A stretch of DNA of 64,000 bases, taken from Aestuariimicrobium soli (GTDB taxonomy: Bacteria > Actinomycetota > Actinomycetes > Propionibacteriales > Propionibacteriaceae). Numbering within the stretch: position 1 is the first letter of the stretch; each line of letters opens with the position of its first letter. Below are positions 32,388-39,493 of the stretch, one piece after another. The stretch lies in NCBI RefSeq assembly GCF_051192575.1, contig NZ_JBPJSQ010000011.1:124001-188000 (forward strand), read 5' to 3'. The notes beneath the pieces are model-generated. The model did no database searches. It was not told where the DNA came from and saw nothing but the letters and a program-made list of their open reading frames with translations. The position numbers were made by a program, and so were the translations under genes.

Positions 32388-32768
32388 TCACGGCTGCACG
32401 GGCACGGGTGCCGGCGAGGCGATCACGCGCAGGTGTCGCTTCTCGGCCAGCACCACGACCTCTCCGCCGAGGTCGGCCGGGGCGATCGGGTCGTCCACGC
32501 GCATGCCCACCTCGCGGATGGCGTCGGCCAGCGCCAACAGGTCGTCGAGCGGTGCGACGGTGGGGCCGTCGTCGTCGGGCAGGCGAATCGTGTCCCACCC
32601 TCGCGGTGCGGTGGTGGTGGTCGCGTGCTGGTCGCACAGGTCGTAACTGCCCGGGTGCGACTCGGGGCTGAGCGGCCCGATCACGGCGGTCTGGTCGGCG
32701 TACACATACGTGAGCGTCGTGGTCGCCTTCGCCCGGCAGGTGGTGCGGGTGCACATTCGCGAAGCCAT
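32388..32768 (-). CDS. DUF3499 family protein
   Basis: A 126-residue actinobacterial protein of unknown function. The family hallmark is an N-terminal zinc-finger-like pattern: C6 and C11 (CTRTTC) with a CDQH site at about residues 45-48 (YDLCDQHA), followed by the invariant PRGW. The C-terminal part is less conserved. The ATG at 32768 has no ribosome-binding site but TAACCT seven bases upstream. It is divergent from manB, with 77 bases holding both promoters. Confidence 0.88.
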   Translation of the reverse strand: MASRMCTRTTCRAKATTTLTYVYADQTAVIGPLSPESHPGSYDLCDQHATTTTAPRGWDTIRLPDDDGPTVAPLDDLLALADAIREVGMRVDDPIAPADLGGEVVVLAEKRHLRVIASPAPVPVQP

Positions 32769-32775
32769 GGGGGTG

Positions 32776-32781
32776 AGGTTA
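32776..32781 (-). promoter_or_regulatory. -10 element (TAACCT) of the DUF3499 gene
   Basis: TAACCT on the minus strand (32781-32776), seven bases before the ATG at 32768. Confidence 0.5.
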
Positions 32782-32832
32782 CGACCGCCCGGCCCGCGGG
32801 TGTGGCAGGCGCGCTGGGTCGGGCCACGGCGA

Positions 32833-32838
32833 TAGTCT
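32833..32838 (+). promoter_or_regulatory. -10 element (TAGTCT) of manB
   Basis: TAGTCT is followed by seven bases and the GTG at 32846, with no ribosome-binding site. Confidence 0.55.
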
Positions 32839-32845
32839 CGACAGC

Positions 32846-34291
32846 GTGATCAACCGTGTCGTGTTCAAGGCCAATGACCTGCGGGGCGTGGTCGCGGCCA
32901 AGGGAGTTCCGGGGGAGTGGGACGAGGCCGGCGCCGCCCACGTGGGTCAGGCCTTCGCCGAGGTGGCCGGGCTCGCCGGTCAGCGGATCGTCGTCGGACG
33001 AGACATGCGCGTCTCGGGCGAGGCCATGAGTGCCGCCTTCATCGCCGGCGCGCGCTCGCGCGGGGTCTCGGTGCTCGACTCGGGGCTCAGCAGCACCGAC
33101 CAGCTCTGGTACGCCTCGGGTTCGCTGGACCTGCACGGGGTGCAGTTCACCGCGAGTCACAACCCCGCCAGCTACAACGGCATCAAGTTCTGCCGCCCCG
33201 GGGCGGCACCCGTCGACGGTGACTTCCTCACCCGCGTCGCCGAGCGTGCCCTCGAGCTCGACGCCGCCGTCCCCCCCGTCGGTGAGCCGGTCGACGGGGC
33301 GACGCTCGAGACCATCGACACCCTTCCCGGGTACGTCGAGACGCTGCATTCCCTGGTCGGCACGACGGGGCTGCGCCACCTGAAGGTCGTGGTCGACGCC
33401 GGCAACGGCATGGCCGGCCACACCGTCGGCCCGGCGCTCGCGGGGCTCGACCTTGAGCTGATCGGCCTCTACCTCGAGCTCGACGGCAGCTTTCCCCACC
33501 ACCAGCCCAACCCGTTGGAGCCCGAGAACCTGGTCGATGCCCAACGGGCCGTCCGGGAGCACTCGGCCGACCTCGGTCTGGTCTTCGACGGCGACGCCGA
33601 CCGGTGCTTCCTGATCGACGAGCGCGGCGAGGTGATCACGCCCTCGGTGGTGACGGCGCTGATCGCCGCCAATGAGCTGGCACGCGAACCGGGCGCCACC
33701 ATCGTCGTGAACACGGTCACCTCGGGCACCGTCGAGCAGGTCGTCACCGACCTCGGCGGACGCGTGGTCACCTCGCTGGTCGGTCACACCCACGTGAAGG
33801 CCCTGATGGCCGCCGAGCACGCCATCTTCGGCGGCGAACACTCGGCCCATTACTACTTCCGCGACTTCTGGGGTGCCGACACCGGCATGCTCGCGGCCCT
33901 GCACGTGCTCGCCATGCTCGGACGATCCGACCAGCCCATGTCGGCGCTCGTGCGCGACTACCAGCGGGTGTCGAACTCGGGTGAACTGAACTCGACCGTG
34001 GCCGACCAGGCCGCCGTCGTCGATCGGGTCGCCCGGGCCTTCGCCGACCACGGGTCCATCGACCGGGTCGACGGACTCACCGTGCGCGGCGTCGATGCCG
34101 ACGAGCGTCCGTGGTGGTTCAACGTGCGCGCCAGCAACACCGAGCCCCTGTTGCGGCTCAACGTCGAGGCGGCCAGCGACGAGGTGATGGTCGCGATCCG
34201 CGATGACGTGCTCGACCTGATCCGCCCACCCGAGACAACCCAAGCCAAGCCAACCCCAGCCAGCCACATCCCCGATCCCGACGGAGCCTGA
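32846..34291 (+). CDS. manB: Phosphomannomutase/phosphoglucomutase
   Basis: Interconverts mannose-6-phosphate and mannose-1-phosphate, the ManC substrate. The 481-residue protein is a complete alpha-D-phosphohexomutase: the phosphoserine loop TASHNPASYNGIK with S104, the metal loop FDGDADRCF with D248, D250 and D252, the sugar-recognition GGEHSAHYYF and the C-terminal phosphate-binding RASNTEPLLR. The GTG at 32846 is placed by the -10 box seven bases upstream. A Trm112 gene follows after one base and a SIS-domain gene after six more, so all three are one operon, as in mycobacteria. Confidence 0.94.
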   Translation: MINRVVFKANDLRGVVAAKGVPGEWDEAGAAHVGQAFAEVAGLAGQRIVVGRDMRVSGEAMSAAFIAGARSRGVSVLDSGLSSTDQLWYASGSLDLHGVQFTASHNPASYNGIKFCRPGAAPVDGDFLTRVAERALELDAAVPPVGEPVDGATLETIDTLPGYVETLHSLVGTTGLRHLKVVVDAGNGMAGHTVGPALAGLDLELIGLYLELDGSFPHHQPNPLEPENLVDAQRAVREHSADLGLVFDGDADRCFLIDERGEVITPSVVTALIAANELAREPGATIVVNTVTSGTVEQVVTDLGGRVVTSLVGHTHVKALMAAEHAIFGGEHSAHYYFRDFWGADTGMLAALHVLAMLGRSDQPMSALVRDYQRVSNSGELNSTVADQAAVVDRVARAFADHGSIDRVDGLTVRGVDADERPWWFNVRASNTEPLLRLNVEAASDEVMVAIRDDVLDLIRPPETTQAKPTPASHIPDPDGA

Positions 34292-34292
34292 C

Positions 34293-34496
34293 ATGTCGAA
34301 CCCGACCCCCGAACTGGAACTCTCAGCCGAGTTCCTCGAGATCGCCGCGTGCCCTGCCTGCCATGCCAAGTTCGCCGTCGACTACGACGCCCACGAACTG
34401 GTGTGCACCTCCAGCGTCTGCGGACTGGCCTACCCCGTGCGTGACGGCATCCCGGTGCTGCTGATCGACGAGGCCCGTTCCACCCTCGAGAACTGA
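34293..34496 (+). CDS. Trm112 family zinc-binding protein
   Basis: A 67-residue protein with four zinc-ligand cysteines (CPACH near 20 and CTSSVC near 39) and the Trm112 ending YPVRDGIPVLLIDEA. In eukaryotes Trm112 activates methyltransferases; bacterial relatives such as YcaR are small stand-alone proteins of unclear partner. It sits one base after manB and six before the SIS gene, in the conserved manB operon, but a role in mannose metabolism is only inferred from position. Confidence 0.9.
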   Translation: MSNPTPELELSAEFLEIAACPACHAKFAVDYDAHELVCTSSVCGLAYPVRDGIPVLLIDEARSTLEN

Positions 34497-34502
34497 GCGG
34501 CC

Positions 34503-35570
34503 ATGTCGTCCGGTGACTTCGACGACGCGCTGCTGGAATCGCGCGACCTGTCCCCCCGCGCCGACGACCTGTTGCGGTCGCTGGCCTCGGCGGGGTCGCG
34601 GGTGCGCCGGGAAGCGGCGGGGTCGACGGACGAGCACCCGGCCGCCGGTTTCGAGGCGGGGCTGCGCCCCCGCGGCGTGATCGTGGTCGGCCCCGAGGCC
34701 CGGCTGGTGCGGGCGGTGCTCGAGCCGGTCTGCCCGGTGCCGTTCATGGCGTGGCCCCACCCCGGCCTGCCCGCCTGGGTCGGCGCCCTCGACCTGGTGG
34801 TGGTGATGGCGCCCGGCGGGTCCGATCCGGCGCTGGTCTCGTCGACGGCCGAGGCGGTGCGGCGCGGGGCGGCCGTGGTGGTGGCAGCCCAGCAGGGGTC
34901 GACGGTGGCCGAGCGGGCGGGGTCGCGGACGACGCTGACGCTGCCCCTGTCGACAGGTGATGCCCTCGCATGCGTGGTGCAGGTTCTCAGCGTGCTGCAC
35001 CAGCTGGGGCTGGGGCCGTTGGTGGTGCCCGAGCAGGTGGCCGACGCCGCCGATCTGGTGGCCGAGGAATCGTCCCCCCACCGTGACCTGACCACCAACC
35101 CCGCCAAGGAACTCGCCGTCGCCCTGGCCGACGCCCAGCCGCTGGTCTGGGGCGGCACGGTGCTCGCCGCCCGCGCCTCGCGGCGGGTGGCGGAGGCCAT
35201 CCGGCGGGCGACGGGTCGCGCGGCCCTGGCCGCGGACGCCAGCGAACTGCTGCCGGTGATCGAGGGGGTGCGGGAGCGCGACATGTTCGCCGACCCGTTC
35301 GAGGACGGTGCCCAGCCACGCCCGGTACTGGTGGTGCTGGACGACCCCGCCGGCGATGCCCAGGTGCGGCAGGACCGCAGCACGCTGCTGGCGTCGGCGC
35401 AGGCCCATGACGTGCGGGTGTGCCTGGTGTCGGCCGTGGGCGAGCAGGCCGGGGACCTGCAGCAACCCAATGCGATGGAGACCAGCGCCATGGAGACCTA
35501 CGTCACCCTGCTGCAGAAGGGCCTGTACGGGGCGGCCTGGCTGGGCATCGGGCTCGGCACCGTAGGCTGA
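34503..35570 (+). CDS. SIS-domain / phosphoglucose-phosphomannose isomerase-like protein (TobH type)
   Basis: A 355-residue protein resembling the C-terminal half of bifunctional phosphoglucose/phosphomannose isomerases: a SIS Rossmann domain (about 55-160, with VVVMAPGGSDPALVSSTAEA) and an isomerase C-terminal domain (TTNPAKELAVALADAQPLVW onward). Several catalytic residues of true isomerases are not obvious, so activity is uncertain. The product might be mannose-6-phosphate for ManB. The ATG at 34503 follows Trm112 by six bases. Its last codons contain the -10 box of aroQ (TAGGCT, 35563-35568). Confidence 0.83.
   Translation: MSSGDFDDALLESRDLSPRADDLLRSLASAGSRVRREAAGSTDEHPAAGFEAGLRPRGVIVVGPEARLVRAVLEPVCPVPFMAWPHPGLPAWVGALDLVVVMAPGGSDPALVSSTAEAVRRGAAVVVAAQQGSTVAERAGSRTTLTLPLSTGDALACVVQVLSVLHQLGLGPLVVPEQVADAADLVAEESSPHRDLTTNPAKELAVALADAQPLVWGGTVLAARASRRVAEAIRRATGRAALAADASELLPVIEGVRERDMFADPFEDGAQPRPVLVVLDDPAGDAQVRQDRSTLLASAQAHDVRVCLVSAVGEQAGDLQQPNAMETSAMETYVTLLQKGLYGAAWLGIGLGTVG
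35563..35568 (+). promoter_or_regulatory. -10 element (TAGGCT) of aroQ, inside the end of the SIS gene
   Basis: TAGGCT is followed by six bases and the aroQ ATG at 35575; it is read out of frame within the final codons of the upstream gene. Confidence 0.5.
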
Positions 35571-35574
35571 GCCC

Positions 35575-36054
35575 ATGCGCGAAGTTCTGGTGTTGAACGG
35601 TCCCAATCTCGGACGACTGGGTCGTCGCCAGCCCGAGATCTACGGCGCGACCACCCATGACGACCTCGCCGAGCACCTGGTCGAGACCGGCCGAGGGCTG
35701 GGCCTGCGGGTGGAGGTGCGCCAGACCGATGCCGAGCACGAGCTGATCGGCTGGTTGCACGAGGCCGCCGACTCGGGTGCCACCGTCGTGCTCAATGCGG
35801 GTGCCTGGACCCACTACTCACGGGCGGTCGCCGACGCCGCCGCCCTGGTGAGCGCCTATGTCGAGGTGCACATCTCGAACGTGCACGCGCGCGAGCCGTG
35901 GCGACACCACTCGGTGCTGTCCGAGAAGGCCGCCGGCATCATCGTCGGCTGCGGGCTCGGCGGGTACGACCTGGCGCTGGCGCACCTGGCCTCGCTCAGC
36001 GGTCAGGATCCTTCGGGGCTCAGCGGTCAGGGTCCTTCGGACCGGGGTCGCTGA
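35575..36054 (+). CDS. aroQ: Type II 3-dehydroquinate dehydratase
   Basis: Third step of the shikimate pathway, 3-dehydroquinate to 3-dehydroshikimate. The 159-residue protein shows NGPNLGRLGRRQPEIYG with the flexible-loop Arg and catalytic Tyr, NAGAWTHYSRA (usually NAGAYTH), and VHISNVHARE with the catalytic His. The last ~16 residues are two copies of an eight-residue unit (SGQDPSGL-like) from a 24-base tandem repeat at about 35997-36040, beyond the normal C-terminus. That extension overlaps the convergent DUF3039 gene by 35 bases. No other aro gene is near. Confidence 0.94.
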   Translation: MREVLVLNGPNLGRLGRRQPEIYGATTHDDLAEHLVETGRGLGLRVEVRQTDAEHELIGWLHEAADSGATVVLNAGAWTHYSRAVADAAALVSAYVEVHISNVHAREPWRHHSVLSEKAAGIIVGCGLGGYDLALAHLASLSGQDPSGLSGQGPSDRGR

Positions 36055-36286
36055 ACGACTCCCAGATCTCCTTGCACTCGGGGCAGACCGGGTACTTCTC
36101 GGGGTTGCGGTGCGGCACCCACACCTTGCCGCACAGCGCCACCACGGGGGTGCCCATCACCATCGCTTCGGTGAGCTTGGCCTTCGGCACGTAGTGCGAG
36201 AACCGCTCGTGGTCGCCCGGGTCGAACGACTCCTGGGTGCGTTCGTCGACGACCGTCTGGGATCCGGGGGCCAGCTGTTGACTCAT
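36020..36286 (-). CDS. DUF3039 family protein
   Basis: An 88-residue actinobacterial protein of unknown function. A conserved central helix (DHERFSHYVPKAKLTEAMV) leads to a zinc-ribbon-like part, ALCGKVWVP followed by VCPECKEIWE. The ATG at 36286 is chosen over the one at 36298 because TATGCT lies exactly seven bases upstream of it. Its last ~12 codons lie inside the tandem repeat that ends aroQ on the other strand, so both C-termini have been extended by one repeat. Confidence 0.88.
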   Translation of the reverse strand: MSQQLAPGSQTVVDERTQESFDPGDHERFSHYVPKAKLTEAMVMGTPVVALCGKVWVPHRNPEKYPVCPECKEIWESFSDPGPKDPDR

Positions 36287-36293
36287 GCCTGAG

Positions 36294-36299
36294 AGCATA
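36294..36299 (-). promoter_or_regulatory. -10 element (TATGCT) of the DUF3039 gene
   Basis: TATGCT on the minus strand, seven bases before the ATG at 36286. The divergent MFS gene has CAGGAT at 36318-36323, also seven bases before its GTG. Confidence 0.5.
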
Positions 36300-36330
36300 C
36301 CCAGCCCCCGACACTGGCAGGATGGTGCGA

Positions 36331-37710
36331 GTGACTGACCAGACCCCCACGATCGAGGAACCGCAGAGCCAACGAGCGCTCACCGTCGGGGTGCTGACCA
36401 TCGTGTTCAGCGTCGCCTTCCAGGCGATTGCGGTCGCCACGGCCATGCCCGCCGCCGCCGAGGACCTCGGGCAGCTGAGCCTGTTCGCGTGGGCGTTCTC
36501 CCTGTTCGTGATCGGCATGAGCCTGTCGACGGTGCTCGGCGGACGAGCCAGCGACCGATTCGGGCCGATTCGTCCGGCGGCGCTCGGCGTCGTCGGTTTC
36601 GGGCTCGGGCTGGTGCTCGCCGCGTTGGCCCCCACCATGCTCGTGCTGGTCGGTGCCCGCTTCGTCCAAGGTCTGGGTGGCGGGCTGCTGAACGTCTCGC
36701 TGATGGTGATCGTCGCCCGGTTGTGGGACGAGCACCGGCGCGCGGTGCTGATGACCGCCTTCAGCTTCTGTTGGGTGCTGCCGGCCTTCGTCGGGCCGCC
36801 GATCGCCGCCTGGCTGACCCACCGCTGGAGCTGGCACGCCGTCTTCTGGAGCGTCCTGCCCGTGCTGGTGGTCGCGGGCCTGCTGTGCGTGGGTCCGCTG
36901 GCCCGCATGCGGTCGCAGTTGGAGCCACACCCCGAGCAGTCGGCGGTCGTGCCCATCTGGGCGGCCGTGCTGGTCTCGGTGGGGCTGGCCGGCCTTCAGG
37001 TCGGCGGTCAACGACTCGACTGGCTCGGCCTCGTGGTGGCCGTGGCGGCCGGCATCGCCATCGCGGCCTGCATCCGCCCCCTGATGGCGCCGGGCTTTCT
37101 CAGACTGGCGCCCGGCATCGCCGCGGTCTCGTGGACGCGCCTGCTGCAGGCCGGCACCTTCTTCGCCGCCGAGTCGTTCCTGCCGCTCGCCCTGGTGCAA
37201 CTGCGCGGCCTCAGCCTGTTCCAGGCCGGCCTGGCGCTCACCATCGGCTCGATCGGCTGGACTCTGGGTTCCTGGCTGCAGTCGCGCGCCTGGATCAAGC
37301 TGCGCCGCGACCAGTTCATCCAGGTGGGCACGGCCTGCCACGTGGTGGGACTGGCCCTGGTCAGCCTGGCCGTGGGGCTCCACTGGCCCCTGGCCCTGAT
37401 CGCCACCGGCTGGACGATCGCCGGGTTGGGCATGGGATTGGCGACCTCGTCGGGCACGCTCGCCGTGATGCAGCTGTCGCCGCCGGCCCGGCTGGGGCGC
37501 AACACGTCGTCGCTGCAGGTCAGTGAGTCGATCGGCAACGCCCTGCTCGTCGGCCTGGCCGGCACGCTGTTCGCGGGCTTGCGGACGAGCCACCTGCCGG
37601 TCACCGTGTTCGCCGCCGTGTTCGGGGTGATGGCGATCGGTGCGCTCGCGTCGCTGGGAACCAGCCTGCGGATCGGCCCGGTGCGCAATGCCACCTCGGG
37701 TGTCGGCTGA
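36331..37710 (+). CDS. MFS transporter
   Basis: A 459-residue major-facilitator protein with about 12-14 helices and no known substrate. The start of helix 1 (IVFSVAFQAIAVATAMP), the loop GGRASDRFGPIRPA (motif A: G-x(3)-D-R-x-G-R-R-like) and the helix 4-5 region GLGGGLLNVSLMVI place it with drug-efflux-type families. The GTG at 36331 is preferred over the ATG at 36322: CAGGAT lies seven bases upstream and could act as a -10. It is convergent with the small membrane protein of the GGDEF operon, 26 bases away. Confidence 0.87.
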   Translation: MTDQTPTIEEPQSQRALTVGVLTIVFSVAFQAIAVATAMPAAAEDLGQLSLFAWAFSLFVIGMSLSTVLGGRASDRFGPIRPAALGVVGFGLGLVLAALAPTMLVLVGARFVQGLGGGLLNVSLMVIVARLWDEHRRAVLMTAFSFCWVLPAFVGPPIAAWLTHRWSWHAVFWSVLPVLVVAGLLCVGPLARMRSQLEPHPEQSAVVPIWAAVLVSVGLAGLQVGGQRLDWLGLVVAVAAGIAIAACIRPLMAPGFLRLAPGIAAVSWTRLLQAGTFFAAESFLPLALVQLRGLSLFQAGLALTIGSIGWTLGSWLQSRAWIKLRRDQFIQVGTACHVVGLALVSLAVGLHWPLALIATGWTIAGLGMGLATSSGTLAVMQLSPPARLGRNTSSLQVSESIGNALLVGLAGTLFAGLRTSHLPVTVFAAVFGVMAIGALASLGTSLRIGPVRNATSGVG

Positions 37711-37736
37711 GCCCTCTCGGACGCCAGACGACAGGC

Positions 37737-38018
37737 TCAGCGCGAGCTGGCGCCCACCGGCCTGCCCGACTCCTGGTGGTCGGGATGGATCGACCTCGTC
37801 TCGGATCGGGTGTGGCGCCGCGGCAGCAGCTCGTCCGGGTGCAGTCGGGGGAGCATCTTGACGATCGCCATCGACAGGAACATCACGGTGTTGATCGACA
37901 CGAAGGTCGACAACACCCCGAACCAGACCGAGTCGAGAATCTCCTGGGGCAGCAGAATGCCCAGGGGAATCAAGAGCGGGGGAATCAAGAGCGGGTGGAT
38001 CAGGAACGGGGGAATCAT
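37737..38018 (-). CDS. Small membrane protein of the GGDEF-EAL/GT2 operon
   Basis: A 93-residue protein that I do not recognise. Hydrophobic N-terminal Pro/Leu/Ile repeats (PPLLIPLGILLP) come from a tandem DNA repeat at about 37965-38010. One clear membrane helix follows at about 35-54 (LSTFVSINTVMFLSMAIVKM), then a basic, His-rich cytoplasmic tail with PDELLPRR. The ATG at 38018 has GGAGGAG upstream and overlaps the stop of the synthase by four bases (ATGA), so it is translationally coupled. By position it may be an accessory subunit of the polysaccharide synthase. Confidence 0.72.
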   Translation of the reverse strand: MIPPFLIHPLLIPPLLIPLGILLPQEILDSVWFGVLSTFVSINTVMFLSMAIVKMLPRLHPDELLPRRHTRSETRSIHPDHQESGRPVGASSR

Positions 38019-39493
38019 GAGTGGTCTCCTCCCACGACGCTGACGCGTCCGTCGTCCGTGCGGTGCACGTGTTGCCAGGTGGCCTTGCGCCCGAGGGCGA
38101 TGTCGCAGATGCCCTTGAGGAAGACCGTGTTCAGGAACGCCGAGTACCACAGCTCCGGGAACACGAGCACGGCCACCAGCCGGGCGCGCCAGCCGCCGCG
38201 CCAGGCGGTGACGGTGCGTTCGACCGAGAACAGCAGCCCCACCAACACCCAGAACGGGAACCAGACGAAGGTGTCCATCGACACCAGCATCAGCGCCATC
38301 AGCGCGAAGTAGCTGAACAGGGCCACGACGCCGTACCCGAGGCCGAACTGCTGGGCCCAGTACCGGAAGGTCTGCGGGGTGAGACCGTAGGCGCCGATGT
38401 TCTCCAGGGCGCCCCGCTGCCAGCGCAGCCGCTGCGCCCACAGCGCGCGGTAGGTCGGCATCACCTCGGTGACCACTCCGCACTCCGCCGGCGAGATCAT
38501 CAGGGCGCCCAGCGACTTCAGGGCGATGGTCAGCTCGTTGTCCTCGGTGAGGGCAGCGGTGTCGTAGACGTCGCCGGACCGCCCCGGCAGCAGCGAACCG
38601 CGGCTGGCGGCGACGGTGCGCAGCGCGCGGGGTCGGAAGACCGAAGCCGTGCCGGTGAGCACGTACACGCGGCCGCGCCGCCGTTGGATCTCGCGGCTGT
38701 AGCGGGTGAACTCGTTGCGCTGGTACTGCCCGATCCACCCCGAGCCGGGCTCACCGAAGAACAGCCCACCGACGGCCATCAGGGCCCGGTCGGCGGTCAT
38801 GCGTCGCTTGGCCTCGGCGAGGTAGCCGGGCACCAGCACGGTGTCGGCGTCCATGATCATCACCGCGTCGTTCTCGCCCTGGTCGGGCAGCACCCGGGCC
38901 AGCGCCTGGTTGAGCCCGCCGGCCTTCTTGTGCTGGTTCGCGACGGTCTCGATGACCTCGACGCCCGCCGCGCGCGCCAGCTCGACCGTGCGGTCGGTGC
39001 AGTTGTCGGCGACCACGATGATCCGCTCCGGCGGACTCTGTTGGGCCCGCAGCGAGGCGAGGGTGTCGGCGATCCGCTCCTGCTCGTTGTGCGCCGGGAT
39101 CAGCACGGTCACCGTCACCTCGCCGTGGAAGACGCCGCGGGTGTCGTCCATCACCGGACGAGGCGCCAGCGGCAGCGTCTCGGGCTGCAGTGACCGGCGG
39201 TACCGGGTGGCGATGACGCCCTCGACGATGGCGACGATGGCGCCGGCCAGCAGCGCGATCGCGATCGCGGCGAGGATCACCCCCACCGCGGGGGCCTGGT
39301 TGGCGTAGAAGATGCGCCAGATGCCGAACAGCAGGCGGCTGTCGGGTGCCTCCCGCAGCGTGGGGCTCGACAGGGCGAGACCGATCCACACCAGGGCGCC
39401 GACCGCCAGGGCGATGCCGATCACGACGAGACCGACGCCGCGGTTCATCAGGTTGCGGGTCATCCGATGGTGTGGGGGGCGGCTTCGGTTCAT
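38015..39493 (-). CDS. Processive GT2 synthase (cellulose/poly-GlcNAc synthase-like)
   Basis: Membrane glycosyltransferase of 492 residues that probably polymerises and extrudes an exopolysaccharide. Two N-terminal helices (19-40, 68-92) precede the GT domain, which has all processive-synthase motifs: VVADNCTD (D163), MDADTVL (D215, D217), TEDNE (316-320) and QRLRW (Q354, R357, W358). Several helices follow residue ~375. The layout is closest to IcaA/PgaC-type synthases; there is no PilZ domain. The ATG overlaps the GGDEF-EAL stop by four bases and its own stop overlaps the next gene by four, giving a tight three-gene operon. The nature of the polymer is unknown. Confidence 0.9.
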   Translation of the reverse strand: MNRSRPPHHRMTRNLMNRGVGLVVIGIALAVGALVWIGLALSSPTLREAPDSRLLFGIWRIFYANQAPAVGVILAAIAIALLAGAIVAIVEGVIATRYRRSLQPETLPLAPRPVMDDTRGVFHGEVTVTVLIPAHNEQERIADTLASLRAQQSPPERIIVVADNCTDRTVELARAAGVEVIETVANQHKKAGGLNQALARVLPDQGENDAVMIMDADTVLVPGYLAEAKRRMTADRALMAVGGLFFGEPGSGWIGQYQRNEFTRYSREIQRRRGRVYVLTGTASVFRPRALRTVAASRGSLLPGRSGDVYDTAALTEDNELTIALKSLGALMISPAECGVVTEVMPTYRALWAQRLRWQRGALENIGAYGLTPQTFRYWAQQFGLGYGVVALFSYFALMALMLVSMDTFVWFPFWVLVGLLFSVERTVTAWRGGWRARLVAVLVFPELWYSAFLNTVFLKGICDIALGRKATWQHVHRTDDGRVSVVGGDHS

